Below, piece by piece: positions 28,050 to 37,172 of a stretch of 64,000 bases of DNA. Numbering within the stretch: the first letter of the stretch is position 1; the number at the start of each line of letters is the position of its first letter. The stretch lies in contig NZ_JAASAD010000002.1 of the NCBI RefSeq assembly GCF_012726175.1, positions 310,001-374,000 of the forward strand, read 5' to 3'. This DNA is from Micromonospora sp. HNM0581. GTDB taxonomy: Bacteria > Actinomycetota > Actinomycetes > Mycobacteriales > Micromonosporaceae. The notes beneath the pieces were generated by a model. It ran no database searches and was not told the DNA's origin. It saw only the letters and a list, made by a program, of their open reading frames with translations. A program made the position numbers and the translations under genes.

Positions 28050-29096
28050 ATGTCTGCCGTGACCGACCCCCAGCCCTCAGCCTCGACCGAGCCGGCCGCC
28101 CGGCCTGACGGTGGCCGCCGCCGTGTGATCGCGATGTCGGTCTGGAGCGTCGCCTTCGTGGCGGGTTGGCTCGTCATCGGCCTGCCCACCGACCCGGTGT
28201 ACGCGTTCTTCTGGATCTGGGCCGGCACCATCGCCTGGTACTCCAGCCGTCCGTGGCGCAGCCACCTGCAATTCGCCCGGGACTGGGTGCCGGTGGTCCT
28301 GCTGCTGGTGGCCTACAACCTCTCCCGTGGGTTGGCCTACCACGACGGGACGGTGCCGCACGCCTACGAACTGATCCTGGCCGACCGGCTGATGTTCGGC
28401 TGGGCCATGGACGGCCAGGTACCGACCGTCTGGTTGCAGCAGCACCTCCACCGGCCGGAGGTGCGCTGGTGGGACGTACTCGTCAGCTGGGTGTACTTCT
28501 CCCACTTCGTGGCGGCGCTGACCGCTGCTGCGGTGCTCTGGTTGCGCGAGCGCAGCCGGTGGGCGGCGTTCATGCGTCGCTGGTTCTTCCTCTGCGCCAC
28601 CGGCCTGATCACCTACTTCCTCTATCCGGCCGCGCCGCCGTGGTGGGCAGCGCAGAACGGGCTGATCGAGGAGGTCGCCCGGATATCCACCCGGGGCTGG
28701 AAGGCGTTCGGCATGCACGGCGCGGGCAACCTGCTCAACGCCGGGCAGTTGGCCTCGAACCCGGTGGCCGCGATGCCGTCGCTGCACACCGCGTTCGCCC
28801 TGTTCGTGGTGCTGTTCTTCCTACCCGGCGTCCGTCGCCGCTGGTGGCCGCTGCTGCTGTCCTACCCACTGGCGATGACCTTCACCCTGGTCTACAGCGG
28901 CGAACATTACGTGATCGACGTGCTGGTCGGCTGGGCGTACGTCGGGGTGACCTTCCTGGCGGTCGGTCGGGCCGAGCGCCTCTGGGCCCGCCGCAAGTCC
29001 CGTCACATCTCGACCGACCCCGGCGCCCCGCCACCCCCCGCGCCCCAACCCGACCCCGCCGGCCCACCGAAACCTTCCACCCTGTCCACCCGCTGA
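28050..29096 (+). CDS. PAP2-superfamily membrane enzyme (AUR1/inositol-phosphotransferase-like)
   Basis: 348 aa from ATG 28050. About six transmembrane helices lie between 28 and 305. Active-site motifs of the phosphatidic-acid phosphatase type 2 superfamily are AAMPSLHTAFAL (about 234-245) and YSGEHYVIDVLVGW (about 280-293), with the catalytic His pair and Asp. The first motif (KxxxxxxRP) is not obvious, as in AUR1-like lipid phosphotransferases. The C-terminus is a Pro-rich cytosolic tail. Possible roles are lipid dephosphorylation or inositol-phospholipid synthesis; the sequence alone does not decide. Confidence 0.85.
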   Translation: MSAVTDPQPSASTEPAARPDGGRRRVIAMSVWSVAFVAGWLVIGLPTDPVYAFFWIWAGTIAWYSSRPWRSHLQFARDWVPVVLLLVAYNLSRGLAYHDGTVPHAYELILADRLMFGWAMDGQVPTVWLQQHLHRPEVRWWDVLVSWVYFSHFVAALTAAAVLWLRERSRWAAFMRRWFFLCATGLITYFLYPAAPPWWAAQNGLIEEVARISTRGWKAFGMHGAGNLLNAGQLASNPVAAMPSLHTAFALFVVLFFLPGVRRRWWPLLLSYPLAMTFTLVYSGEHYVIDVLVGWAYVGVTFLAVGRAERLWARRKSRHISTDPGAPPPPAPQPDPAGPPKPSTLSTR

Positions 29097-29193
29097 CCGC
29101 GCTGGCTCCCCACCGCCCCGCCGAGTCTCGCGGCCCGACCTTCGTCGGCCCGGTCGACACGAGGATGCCGAAGTGCGGGTGGACCGGTCAGGG

Positions 29194-30753
29194 TCAGCCG
29201 ACCCTGCGGGCGGCCTGACCTCGGGCGGTCAGCTCCGCCGCCAACTCCCAGGCATCGGCGAGATCCCGGTCCACCGCGGTCGCACCGGCCCCACCCGCGG
29301 TGTCGGCGTGTACGGTCGCCAGCCGGAGCAGACGCTGCACCGGCCCCTGCACCACCCGTACGCTCTGCAACCGTGCGTACGGCACGATCGTCAGCTGTCG
29401 GGTGAGCAGGCCGGAGCGGACGGCGAGGACCTGCTCGGTCAGGCCGGCACCGAGCACCTGGCGACTCAGCGGGTTGACCCAGCGGGCCCGGGTCGGCGGT
29501 GGTCGTAACGGCAGCGACGACAGGGCGACCCCGGGCAGCACCTCGGCGACGATCATTTCGCCGGTCGGTTGGTCACCCACAGGCAGCAACCGGTCCGGCC
29601 GGTTACGTTCGTCGGCCTCACCGGCGGCGTAACCGGCGACCTCCAGACGTAGCCGCAGCCAACCCTTCATCCGCCAGAGCAGCGGCCAGGTGACCCGTAC
29701 GGTCTGCACCCGATGCAACGGGACGGTCTGCGACCTGGTCTCCAACAGGCCGTTGCGGATTCGCAGCCGGTCCTCGTCGCGGGCCAGCTGGAACCGCCAG
29801 TCGTCGAGGACCCGCCGGACGGGCTGCAGCAGCACACCGGCCATCGCAGTGAGCGTGCTCGCCACCGCGACGAAGGACCAGGACCCCTCGGACAGGAACT
29901 GCGTCGCCACGAAAGCCACCCCGAAGGGCAGCAGGAACGCCTGCGGGGTCAGCAGCTGACTGACCAGCAGATCCCGGTTGTCCACCGCGTGCAGCGGCCG
30001 GCCGGGGGGCCGGGGCAGCTCGGCACCGGCCGATGCCGGCTGCGCCTGACCTGCCGGTACCGTGCCGGAGGGCTGACCGGCCAGATGCAGCAGACGCTGC
30101 CGCAACGCCGCGGCCTCGGCGACACCGAGATACGCCAGCGGCGCCTCGGTCTTCCCGCCGCCGACCACCTCCAGCCGCAGCTCCGCGAGCCCGGTGAGCT
30201 GGGCGAGCAACGGTCGGACCACCTCGACGGCCTGGAGCCGCTCCAGCGGAATCGCCCGACTGCGGCGCCAGAGCAACCCTTCGTGGATGCGCAACTCCCG
30301 GCCCACCACCTGGTAGCCGGTGTTGTACCAACTGACCACAGCCAGCACGCTCGCGCCGAGTGCCAGCACGATCACCATGGCGGCGAACCAGCCGAACCCG
30401 ACCCGCGACAGCGTCGACCACGACAGCCCCGCAATGACCACGACCAACGACTTGGCGCCGTGCAGCGCCGGACTCAACGGATGCAGTCGTTGCCGTGCCG
30501 GCATCGCCGTTGCCGGCGGGCCGGCCCAATCGGCGGGCGGCTGCGACGTCAAGGCGGGCGATGGTGACCCGGCTTCCTGGTACGGGCCGAGGAGCGGACC
30601 CGCGCCCCGGGGTGCTGTCGCGGTGGGCACCGCCGGCTCGGCTGGCCCCGACAGGCGGCCGGGATCATCGGCACCGGGCGCGTTCTCGACCTCGTCCCGG
30701 CCGTCGGCGATCTGTGGGTTCCGGTCCGGTGCCGGGCTGGTGGACCCGCTCAC
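29194..30753 (-). CDS. Membrane protein with three bacterial PH domains (YdbT-like)
   Basis: 519 aa from GTG 30753. A Pro/Ala-rich cytosolic N-terminus of about 100 residues is followed by paired transmembrane helices (about 110-140 and 280-320) and three bPH2 domains marked by repeated strands: GYQVVGRELRIHEGLLWRRS, DRLRIRNGLLETRSQTVPLH and LAVRSGLLTRQLTIVPYARL. This is the B. subtilis YdbT layout, paired as usual with a smaller YdbS-like partner whose stop overlaps this start by GTGA. In B. subtilis the pair influences resistance to membrane-active peptides. Here the role is inferred from the family only. Confidence 0.88.
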   Translation of the reverse strand: MSGSTSPAPDRNPQIADGRDEVENAPGADDPGRLSGPAEPAVPTATAPRGAGPLLGPYQEAGSPSPALTSQPPADWAGPPATAMPARQRLHPLSPALHGAKSLVVVIAGLSWSTLSRVGFGWFAAMVIVLALGASVLAVVSWYNTGYQVVGRELRIHEGLLWRRSRAIPLERLQAVEVVRPLLAQLTGLAELRLEVVGGGKTEAPLAYLGVAEAAALRQRLLHLAGQPSGTVPAGQAQPASAGAELPRPPGRPLHAVDNRDLLVSQLLTPQAFLLPFGVAFVATQFLSEGSWSFVAVASTLTAMAGVLLQPVRRVLDDWRFQLARDEDRLRIRNGLLETRSQTVPLHRVQTVRVTWPLLWRMKGWLRLRLEVAGYAAGEADERNRPDRLLPVGDQPTGEMIVAEVLPGVALSSLPLRPPPTRARWVNPLSRQVLGAGLTEQVLAVRSGLLTRQLTIVPYARLQSVRVVQGPVQRLLRLATVHADTAGGAGATAVDRDLADAWELAAELTARGQAARRVG

Positions 30754-31280
30754 AGCCCTTCCGCCCGGTCCTCGCCGAGCGCAGTCAGGCGGTCCCGCAA
30801 CCGGGACGCCTCCGCCGGACGCAGTCCCGGCACCCGGGCGTCGCTCGCCGCGGCCGCCGTGTGCAACTGCACCGTCGCCAGGTCGAAGGCACGCTCGAGC
30901 GGGCCGGCGCTGACGTCGACGAACTGCATCCGCGAGTACGGGACGATCGACAGCCGGCGTACCAGCAGACCGTGCCGGACCAGCAGGTCGTCCTCACGTT
31001 CGGCGTAGCCCCAGGCCCGTACCGCCCGGAAGATGGTCACCGTCCGCCAAAGGGCGAACAGCACGACGGCGCCGAGGGCCGCCCCGAACGTCCAGGAACT
31101 GGTCAGCGCCCAACCGACTCCGAGTACCGCCGCGACGACGGCCAGCCCGGCCGCCAACCGGAGCAACTCCACCCAGATCAGATCGGTCGATATCGACTGC
31201 CACCGGACAGTGTCCGGCCACGGTTCGAGCGGGTTCGTCGGCGCGGCAGGAAGCGGAACCTCAGCCGCGTCACCGCTCAC
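30750..31280 (-). CDS. Membrane protein with one bacterial PH domain (YdbS-like)
   Basis: 176 aa from GTG 31280. Two transmembrane helices (about 38-58 and 62-82) precede one bPH2 domain with DLLVRHGLLVRRLSIVPYSR (about 99-118) and FDLATVQLHTAA. It is the small partner of the following YdbT-like gene, overlapping it by four bases. Its start codon lies in the first copy of a 56-base tandem repeat, and AAAGGCAGG in that repeat acts as its ribosome site. Coupling to the upstream gene through minicistrons is likely. Confidence 0.85.
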   Translation of the reverse strand: MSGDAAEVPLPAAPTNPLEPWPDTVRWQSISTDLIWVELLRLAAGLAVVAAVLGVGWALTSSWTFGAALGAVVLFALWRTVTIFRAVRAWGYAEREDDLLVRHGLLVRRLSIVPYSRMQFVDVSAGPLERAFDLATVQLHTAAAASDARVPGLRPAEASRLRDRLTALGEDRAEGL

Positions 31281-31410
31281 GGGGCCTGCCTTTCGTTCAC
31301 GGCTGCGGGGCTCGCGGGCTCACTCCTCGCGCTCACGGGGCCTGCCTTTCGTTCGCGGCTGCGGGGCTCGCGGGCTCACTCCTCGCGCTCACGGGGCCTG
31401 CCTTTCGTTC
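31275..31410 (-). repeat. 56-base tandem repeat encoding GTGA-coupled minicistrons
   Basis: Units start at 31,275, 31,331 and 31,387 (the last partial, to about 31,410), differing by one base. Read on the minus strand, each full unit carries a ribosome site (GAAAGGCAGG) and a 19-codon reading frame, starting at GTG and ending CCG TGA. The TGA overlaps the next GTG. Minicistrons run 31,392 to 31,333 and 31,336 to 31,277; the last overlaps the PH gene start at 31,280. Their peptides are VSARSEPASPAA(A/V)NERQAP. The upstream gene ends in the same NERQAP and overlaps the first GTG. Confidence 0.85.
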
Positions 31411-31649
31411 GTACCCGTCCACTCTTCGAGCGTAGGCGATCCCGCCATCGGAGCGACCTCACGGAGGAAGCCCCGTGCGTCGAGGAAAGCGCCGAGCGAC
31501 GCCCGGTGGGCGGCACAGGCGAGCCACGTCTTGCGCCGTTCGGGTGGGTGCAGCCGGGGATTGTTCCAGCGCAGCGCCCACTGGGCCGGGGCGCGACACC
31601 CACGGGCCGAACAGGGCAGCGTCTCTGCGGAGCTGGCGGGGTGGGTCAT
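31389..31649 (-). CDS. Small conserved actinobacterial protein (often labelled acetone carboxylase)
   Basis: 86 aa from ATG 31649. It contains ETLPCSARGCRAPAQWALRW (about 9-28), NNPRLHPPERRKTWLACAAH (about 29-48) and FLDARGFLREVAPM. The Cys-x4-Cys and Cys/His spacing suggests a small zinc-binding fold. Relatives are widespread in actinobacteria and carry the transferred label acetone carboxylase, which I doubt for so short a protein. Its last codons lie in the tandem repeat, and its TGA overlaps the first minicistron GTG. Confidence 0.75.
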   Translation of the reverse strand: MTHPASSAETLPCSARGCRAPAQWALRWNNPRLHPPERRKTWLACAAHRASLGAFLDARGFLREVAPMAGSPTLEEWTGTNERQAP

Positions 31650-31884
31650 CCCGCCCAGTCTAGGCCGGCGGGGGAGAGTGAGCGCCGGGCGGCCACGGGG
31701 GAAGCCGCCCGGCGACGGATGAATGGTACACACGCTGGGGCGACCTTTGTCCACTGGTGACCGGCGATTCTCCCTCCCGGGACGGCGGGGCGGAAATCGG
31801 TCGCTCCCACCGTCGGTACCCAGTCGGGCATGCGAGGCTTGGTACCGCACACGCCGCGACGACTGATCACGCTGTGGAGGACCA

Positions 31885-32991
31885 GTGGCCCAGCCGACCA
31901 CGCCCGAAGCCCCGCCGCCCAACGGGGCGCAACCGCAGGCGCCCTCGCCGCCGACCACCCCGGCGCAGGACGCCACCCTGCTGGAGCGGGCGCTGTTCGA
32001 GATCAAGCGCGTGATCGTCGGGCAGGATCGGATGGTCGAGCGGATGTTCGTCGCGCTACTCGCCCGTGGGCACTGTCTACTTGAGGGCGTACCGGGGGTG
32101 GCCAAGACCCTCGCGGTGGAGACCCTCGCCAAGGTCGTCGGCGGATCGTTCGCCCGGGTGCAGTTCACCCCGGACCTGGTGCCCGCCGACATCATGGGCA
32201 CCAGGATCTACCGGCAGTCCAGCGAGAAGTTCGACGTCGAGTTGGGCCCGGTCTTCGTCAACTTCCTGCTCGCTGACGAGATCAACCGGGCGCCGGCAAA
32301 GGTGCAGTCCGCGCTGCTGGAAGTGATGAGCGAGCGGCAGGTGTCGATCGGCGGTGAAAGTCACCGGGTGCCGAATCCGTTCCTGGTGATGGCGACACAG
32401 AACCCGATCGAACAGGAAGGGGTGTATCCGCTGCCGGAGGCACAGCGGGACCGCTTCCTCATGAAGATCATCGTGGGATACCCGACCGACGCCGAGGAAC
32501 GGGAGATCGTCTACCGGATGGGCGTCGCGGCGCCCGAGCCCACCGCCGTGTTCGACACCGACGATCTGGTCGCCCTGCAACACAAGGCTGACCAGGTCTT
32601 CGTGCACAACGCGCTGGTCGACTACGCGGTCCGGCTGGTGCTGGCCACGCGTACGCCGGCGGAACACGGCATGCCCGACGTCGCGCAACTAATCCAGTAC
32701 GGTGCCAGCCCTCGTGCCTCGCTCGGGTTGGTGCGGGCCACCCGGGCGTTGGCCCTGCTGCGCGGGCGCGACTACGCCCTGCCGCAGGACGTGCAGGACA
32801 TCGCCCCTGACATTCTGCGGCACCGGCTGGTGCTCAGCTACGACGCGCTCGCCGACGACGTACCGGCTGACCACGTTGTGCACCGGGTGATGTCTACCAT
32901 CCCGCTTCCGTCGGTGGCGCCTCGGCAGCAGGCCACCCCGCCTGTCGGGGCGGTGGCACCTACCTCGGGGTGGCCTGGGCAGCGGCCGTGA
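31885..32991 (+). CDS. moxR: MoxR-family AAA+ ATPase
   Basis: 368 aa from GTG 31885, with GGAGG upstream. The N-terminal 35 residues are Pro/Ala-rich. The AAA+ core contains GQDRMVERMFVALLARGHCL (about 50-69), Walker A GVPGVAKTLAVETLAK (about 72-87), Walker B LLADEINRAPAKVQSALLEV (about 129-148), sensor 1 ATQNPIEQEG, and the sensor 2/lid helices. It forms the standard operon with DUF58 and von Willebrand genes, where MoxR acts as a chaperone for assembling complexes. It overlaps the DUF58 start by GTGA. Confidence 0.93.
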   Translation: MAQPTTPEAPPPNGAQPQAPSPPTTPAQDATLLERALFEIKRVIVGQDRMVERMFVALLARGHCLLEGVPGVAKTLAVETLAKVVGGSFARVQFTPDLVPADIMGTRIYRQSSEKFDVELGPVFVNFLLADEINRAPAKVQSALLEVMSERQVSIGGESHRVPNPFLVMATQNPIEQEGVYPLPEAQRDRFLMKIIVGYPTDAEEREIVYRMGVAAPEPTAVFDTDDLVALQHKADQVFVHNALVDYAVRLVLATRTPAEHGMPDVAQLIQYGASPRASLGLVRATRALALLRGRDYALPQDVQDIAPDILRHRLVLSYDALADDVPADHVVHRVMSTIPLPSVAPRQQATPPVGAVAPTSGWPGQRP

Positions 32992-33986
32992 CCTCGACCA
33001 CCCCTCGACCTGGTCAGCCGGACCACGCGGCGGGCACCAACCGAACCGGTGCCGTGCTGTCCCGGCTGCAACTGCTGGTGACCCGGAAACTCGACGGGCT
33101 GCTGCAGGGTGACTACGCGGGTCTGCTGCCCGGTCCAGGCAGTGAGGCCGGCGAGTCGCGCGAGTATCGCCCCGGTGACGACGTGCGCCGAATGGACTGG
33201 CCGGTGACCGCCCGAACAACCACCCCGCACGTGCGGCGTACCGTGGCCGACCGTGAGCTGGAGACGTGGCTGGCGGTGGATCTGTCGGCGAGCCTGGACT
33301 TCGGCACCGGCCGGTGGCTCAAACGGGACGTGGTGATCGCGGCAGCCGCGGCCATCACGCACCTGACGGTGCGGGGCGGCAACCGGATCGGCGCGGTGGT
33401 GGGCAGTGGTGCGGATCTGCCCGTGTCGCGGCGCAGCCGGCGCGGCGCAGCCGTGCCGGCGGAACCGGGGCGGCTCGTCCGACTGCCCGCCCGGTCCGGG
33501 CGGAAGGAGGCTCAGGGCATGCTGCGCGCCATCGCCGGCACCGAGATCCGGCCCGGGCGCGGTGACCTGGGGGCGCTCGTAGACATGCTCAACCGGCCGC
33601 CCCGGCGGCGCGGCGTCGCCGTGGTCATTTCCGACTTCCTCGCCCCGCCGGACCAGTGGGCGCGTCCGCTGCGCAAGCTGCGGGTACGTCAGGACCTGCT
33701 GGCGATCGAGGTGGTCGATCCGCGGGAGCTGGAACTGCCCGACGTCGGGGTGCTCCCGGTGGTCGACCCGGAGACCGGCGAACTGCACGAGGTGCAGACC
33801 GCCGACCCGAGCCTGCGACACCGCTACGCGGCGGCTGCCGCCGCCCAGCGGGCGGAGATCTCCGCTGCGCTGCGGGCCGCCGGCGCCGCCCATCTGCGTC
33901 TGCGTACCGACCGAGACTGGCTGCTGGACGTGGTGCGCTTCGTGGCCGGCCAGCGGCACGCCCGGACCCGAGGAACGACACGATGA
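32988..33986 (+). CDS. DUF58 protein of the MoxR operon
   Basis: 332 aa from GTG 32988, chosen because GTG overlaps the moxR stop; a further GTG lies six codons upstream. It carries the DUF58 hallmark SREYRPGDDVRRMDWPVTAR (about 58-77) followed by a von Willebrand-like fold including WLAVDLSASLDFG and VVISDFLAPPDQW. DUF58 proteins are soluble partners of MoxR and the membrane VWA proteins. Its stop overlaps the next ATG by ATGA. Confidence 0.9.
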   Translation: MTSTTPRPGQPDHAAGTNRTGAVLSRLQLLVTRKLDGLLQGDYAGLLPGPGSEAGESREYRPGDDVRRMDWPVTARTTTPHVRRTVADRELETWLAVDLSASLDFGTGRWLKRDVVIAAAAAITHLTVRGGNRIGAVVGSGADLPVSRRSRRGAAVPAEPGRLVRLPARSGRKEAQGMLRAIAGTEIRPGRGDLGALVDMLNRPPRRRGVAVVISDFLAPPDQWARPLRKLRVRQDLLAIEVVDPRELELPDVGVLPVVDPETGELHEVQTADPSLRHRYAAAAAAQRAEISAALRAAGAAHLRLRTDRDWLLDVVRFVAGQRHARTRGTTR

Positions 33987-34933
33987 TTCGACTGCTGCAA
34001 CCGTGGTGGCTGCTGGCCGTGCTGCCGGTGCTCGCCCTCGCCGCGCTCTACGTCTGGCGGCAACTGCGTCGGCGCGACTACGCGCTGCGGTTCACCAACG
34101 TGGACCTGCTGCGAACCGTGGCGCCGAAGGGACTCGGCTGGCGCCGGCACCTACCGGCCACCGCTTTCCTGCTGGCCCTGCTGGTGCTGGCCGGTGCGCT
34201 GGCCCGGCCCGCGGTCGACACCCGTGAGCCGCTGGAGCGGGCCACCATCATGCTGGCCATCGACGTGTCGCTGTCCATGCAGGCCGACGACGTACCACCG
34301 AACCGGCTGGAGGCGGCCCAGGAGGCGGCCATGCAGTTCGTGGCGGAGCTGCCGGAGACGTACAACGTGGGGTTGGTCTCGTTCGCGAAGTCGGCGAACG
34401 TTCTGGTGCCGCCGACCAAGGACCGTCCGGCGGTGACAGGTGCCATCGACGGACTGGTGCTGGCCGAGGCGACGGCCACCGGCGAGGCGGTGTTCACCTG
34501 TCTGGAGGCTATCCGGTCGGTGCCGGCCGATGGCGCCTCCGGTATCCCCCCGGCCCGGATCGTGCTGCTCTCCGACGGGTTCCGCACGGCCGGACGGTCG
34601 GTGGAGGAGGCGGCGGCCGCCGCCCAGGCGGCGAACGTGCCGGTCTCCACCATCGCCTTCGGCACCGACTCCGGTCATGTCGACATCGGCGGCCAGTTGC
34701 AGCGGGTGCCGGTGGACCGGCTCGCCCTGGCCGAGTTGGCCGAAAGCACCGAAGGGTTCTTCTACGAAGCGGCGACGGTGAGCGAGCTGAAGCAGGTGTA
34801 CCAGGACATGGGCAGCTCGATCGGGTTCCGTACCGAACCGAGGGAGATCACCCAGTGGTACGCCGGCATCGCCCTGCTACTGGCCCTGTGCGCAGGTGCG
34901 TCCAGCCTGGTCTGGTCCTCCCGCATGATCTGA
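33983..34933 (+). CDS. Membrane VWA-domain protein (BatA-like)
   Basis: 316 aa from ATG 33983. The N-terminal transmembrane helix is at about 7-25; a second at about 56-72 precedes the von Willebrand A domain (about 88-275), with MIDAS motif LAIDVSLSMQADD (about 91-103) and the conserved Thr/Asp positions of TATGEAVF and LLSDGFRTAG. The C-terminal helix is about 292-310 (WYAGIALLLALCAGAS). This is the Aerotolerance (BatA) layout. With moxR and DUF58 it forms one translationally coupled operon, probably a membrane-associated assembly system. Confidence 0.9.
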   Translation: MIRLLQPWWLLAVLPVLALAALYVWRQLRRRDYALRFTNVDLLRTVAPKGLGWRRHLPATAFLLALLVLAGALARPAVDTREPLERATIMLAIDVSLSMQADDVPPNRLEAAQEAAMQFVAELPETYNVGLVSFAKSANVLVPPTKDRPAVTGAIDGLVLAEATATGEAVFTCLEAIRSVPADGASGIPPARIVLLSDGFRTAGRSVEEAAAAAQAANVPVSTIAFGTDSGHVDIGGQLQRVPVDRLALAELAESTEGFFYEAATVSELKQVYQDMGSSIGFRTEPREITQWYAGIALLLALCAGASSLVWSSRMI

Positions 34934-34965
34934 TCCGGGGCGATGGTGCCGTGCCGGCCGTCGGG

Positions 34966-35052
34966 TCAATGGTTGCCACTGGCCAGGACGAACAGGACGG
35001 CCACCCAGACGGCGGCGAGGGTGAAGCCCAGCGGGGCGACGTAGCGGCTCAT
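34966..35052 (-). CDS. Very small membrane protein (28 aa)
   Basis: 28 residues from ATG 35052, with GGAG about 6 bases upstream. It starts MSRYVAPLG, has one hydrophobic helix (about 9-25, FTLAAVWVAVLFVLASG) and ends NH. The frame is short, but the ribosome site, hydrophobic pattern and position (stop 33 bases past the convergent VWA gene) support it as a real small membrane protein. I believe similar proteins are annotated in other Micromonosporaceae, but I cannot verify this. Confidence 0.55.
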   Translation of the reverse strand: MSRYVAPLGFTLAAVWVAVLFVLASGNH

Positions 35053-36271
<1,219 letters not shown>

Positions 36272-36295
36272 ATCCCGAGCACGGAGGAACAAGAA

Positions 36296-37063
36296 ATGTC
36301 CGGACTGCTGGCCGGTAAGCGGCTGCTCGTCACCGGCGTCATCACCGACGCCTCGATCGCCTTCTCGGTGGCCAAACTCGCCCAGGAGAACGGCGCGCAG
36401 GTCGTGCTCACCGGGTACGGCCGACTGTCGCTCGTACAACGGATCGCCAAGCGGCTGCCCGAGCCGGCACCCGTCATCGAAATGGACGTGACCGACCCCG
36501 AGCACCTCGCCGGTCTGGCCGACAGGGTCCGCGAGCACGTCGACGGTCTGGACGGCCTGGTCCACTCGATCGGATTCGCCCCGCAGACCTGCCTCGGTGG
36601 CGGGTTCCTCGACGCTTCCTGGGAGGACGTGTCGACGGCGCTGCACGTCTCGACGTACTCCTACAAATCCCTGGCCGTCGCGGCGCTGCCGCTGATGTCG
36701 CCGGGCGGCTCGGTGGTCGGCCTCACCTTCGACGCCACCCAGGCGTGGCCGGTGTACGACTGGATGGGCGTGGCCAAGGCCGGGCTGGAGTCCGCATCCC
36801 GCTACCTCGCCCTGCACCTGGGCCGGCAGGGCATCCGCAGCAACCTGGTGGCAGCCGGTCCGCTGCGCACCATGGCCGCGAAGTCCATCCCCGGCTTCGA
36901 ACAGTTCGAGGAGGCCTGGGCCGAACGCGCCCCGCTGGGTTGGGACCTCACCGACCAGGAACCAGCCGCGCGAGCCTGCCTCGCTCTGCTGTCGGACTGG
37001 TTCCCGGCGACCACCGGCGAGATCGTGCACGTCGACGGCGGCTACCACGCAGTCGGCGCCTGA
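36296..37063 (+). CDS. fabI: Enoyl-ACP reductase (FabI/InhA)
   Basis: 255 aa from ATG 36296, with GGAGGAA about 7 bases upstream. Enoyl reductase of the SDR superfamily: VTGVITDASIAFSVAKLAQE (about 13-32) is the InhA-type nucleotide motif. VHSIGFAPQ is present, and the catalytic Tyr-x6-Lys pair is in WPVYDWMGVAKAGLE (about 151-165). It saturates the enoyl-ACP in the last step of each fatty-acid elongation round. It sits in the conserved mabA-inhA-hemH order. A hairpin separates it from the ferrochelatase gene. Confidence 0.93.
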   Translation: MSGLLAGKRLLVTGVITDASIAFSVAKLAQENGAQVVLTGYGRLSLVQRIAKRLPEPAPVIEMDVTDPEHLAGLADRVREHVDGLDGLVHSIGFAPQTCLGGGFLDASWEDVSTALHVSTYSYKSLAVAALPLMSPGGSVVGLTFDATQAWPVYDWMGVAKAGLESASRYLALHLGRQGIRSNLVAAGPLRTMAAKSIPGFEQFEEAWAERAPLGWDLTDQEPAARACLALLSDWFPATTGEIVHVDGGYHAVGA

Positions 37064-37093
37064 GGTGTCAGGAAGGGCACCTTCCTGACACCT
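37063..37093. repeat. Intercistronic hairpin between fabI and hemH
   Basis: AGGTGTCAGGAAGG (37,063-37,076) pairs with CCTTCCTGACACCT (37,080-37,093) across a 3-base loop. The left arm begins in the fabI stop codon. Similar GTCAGGAAGGG palindromes occur widely in Micromonospora genomes as dispersed elements, to my recollection. It may attenuate or stabilise the transcript. Confidence 0.65.
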
Positions 37094-37172
37094 GAGGTAC
37101 AGCAGGGGCGTAACTGCCCGGCTACCCGGGGGCGTTGCCGGGATGCCGCAGGCCACCGGCAAGAATGGGCCC

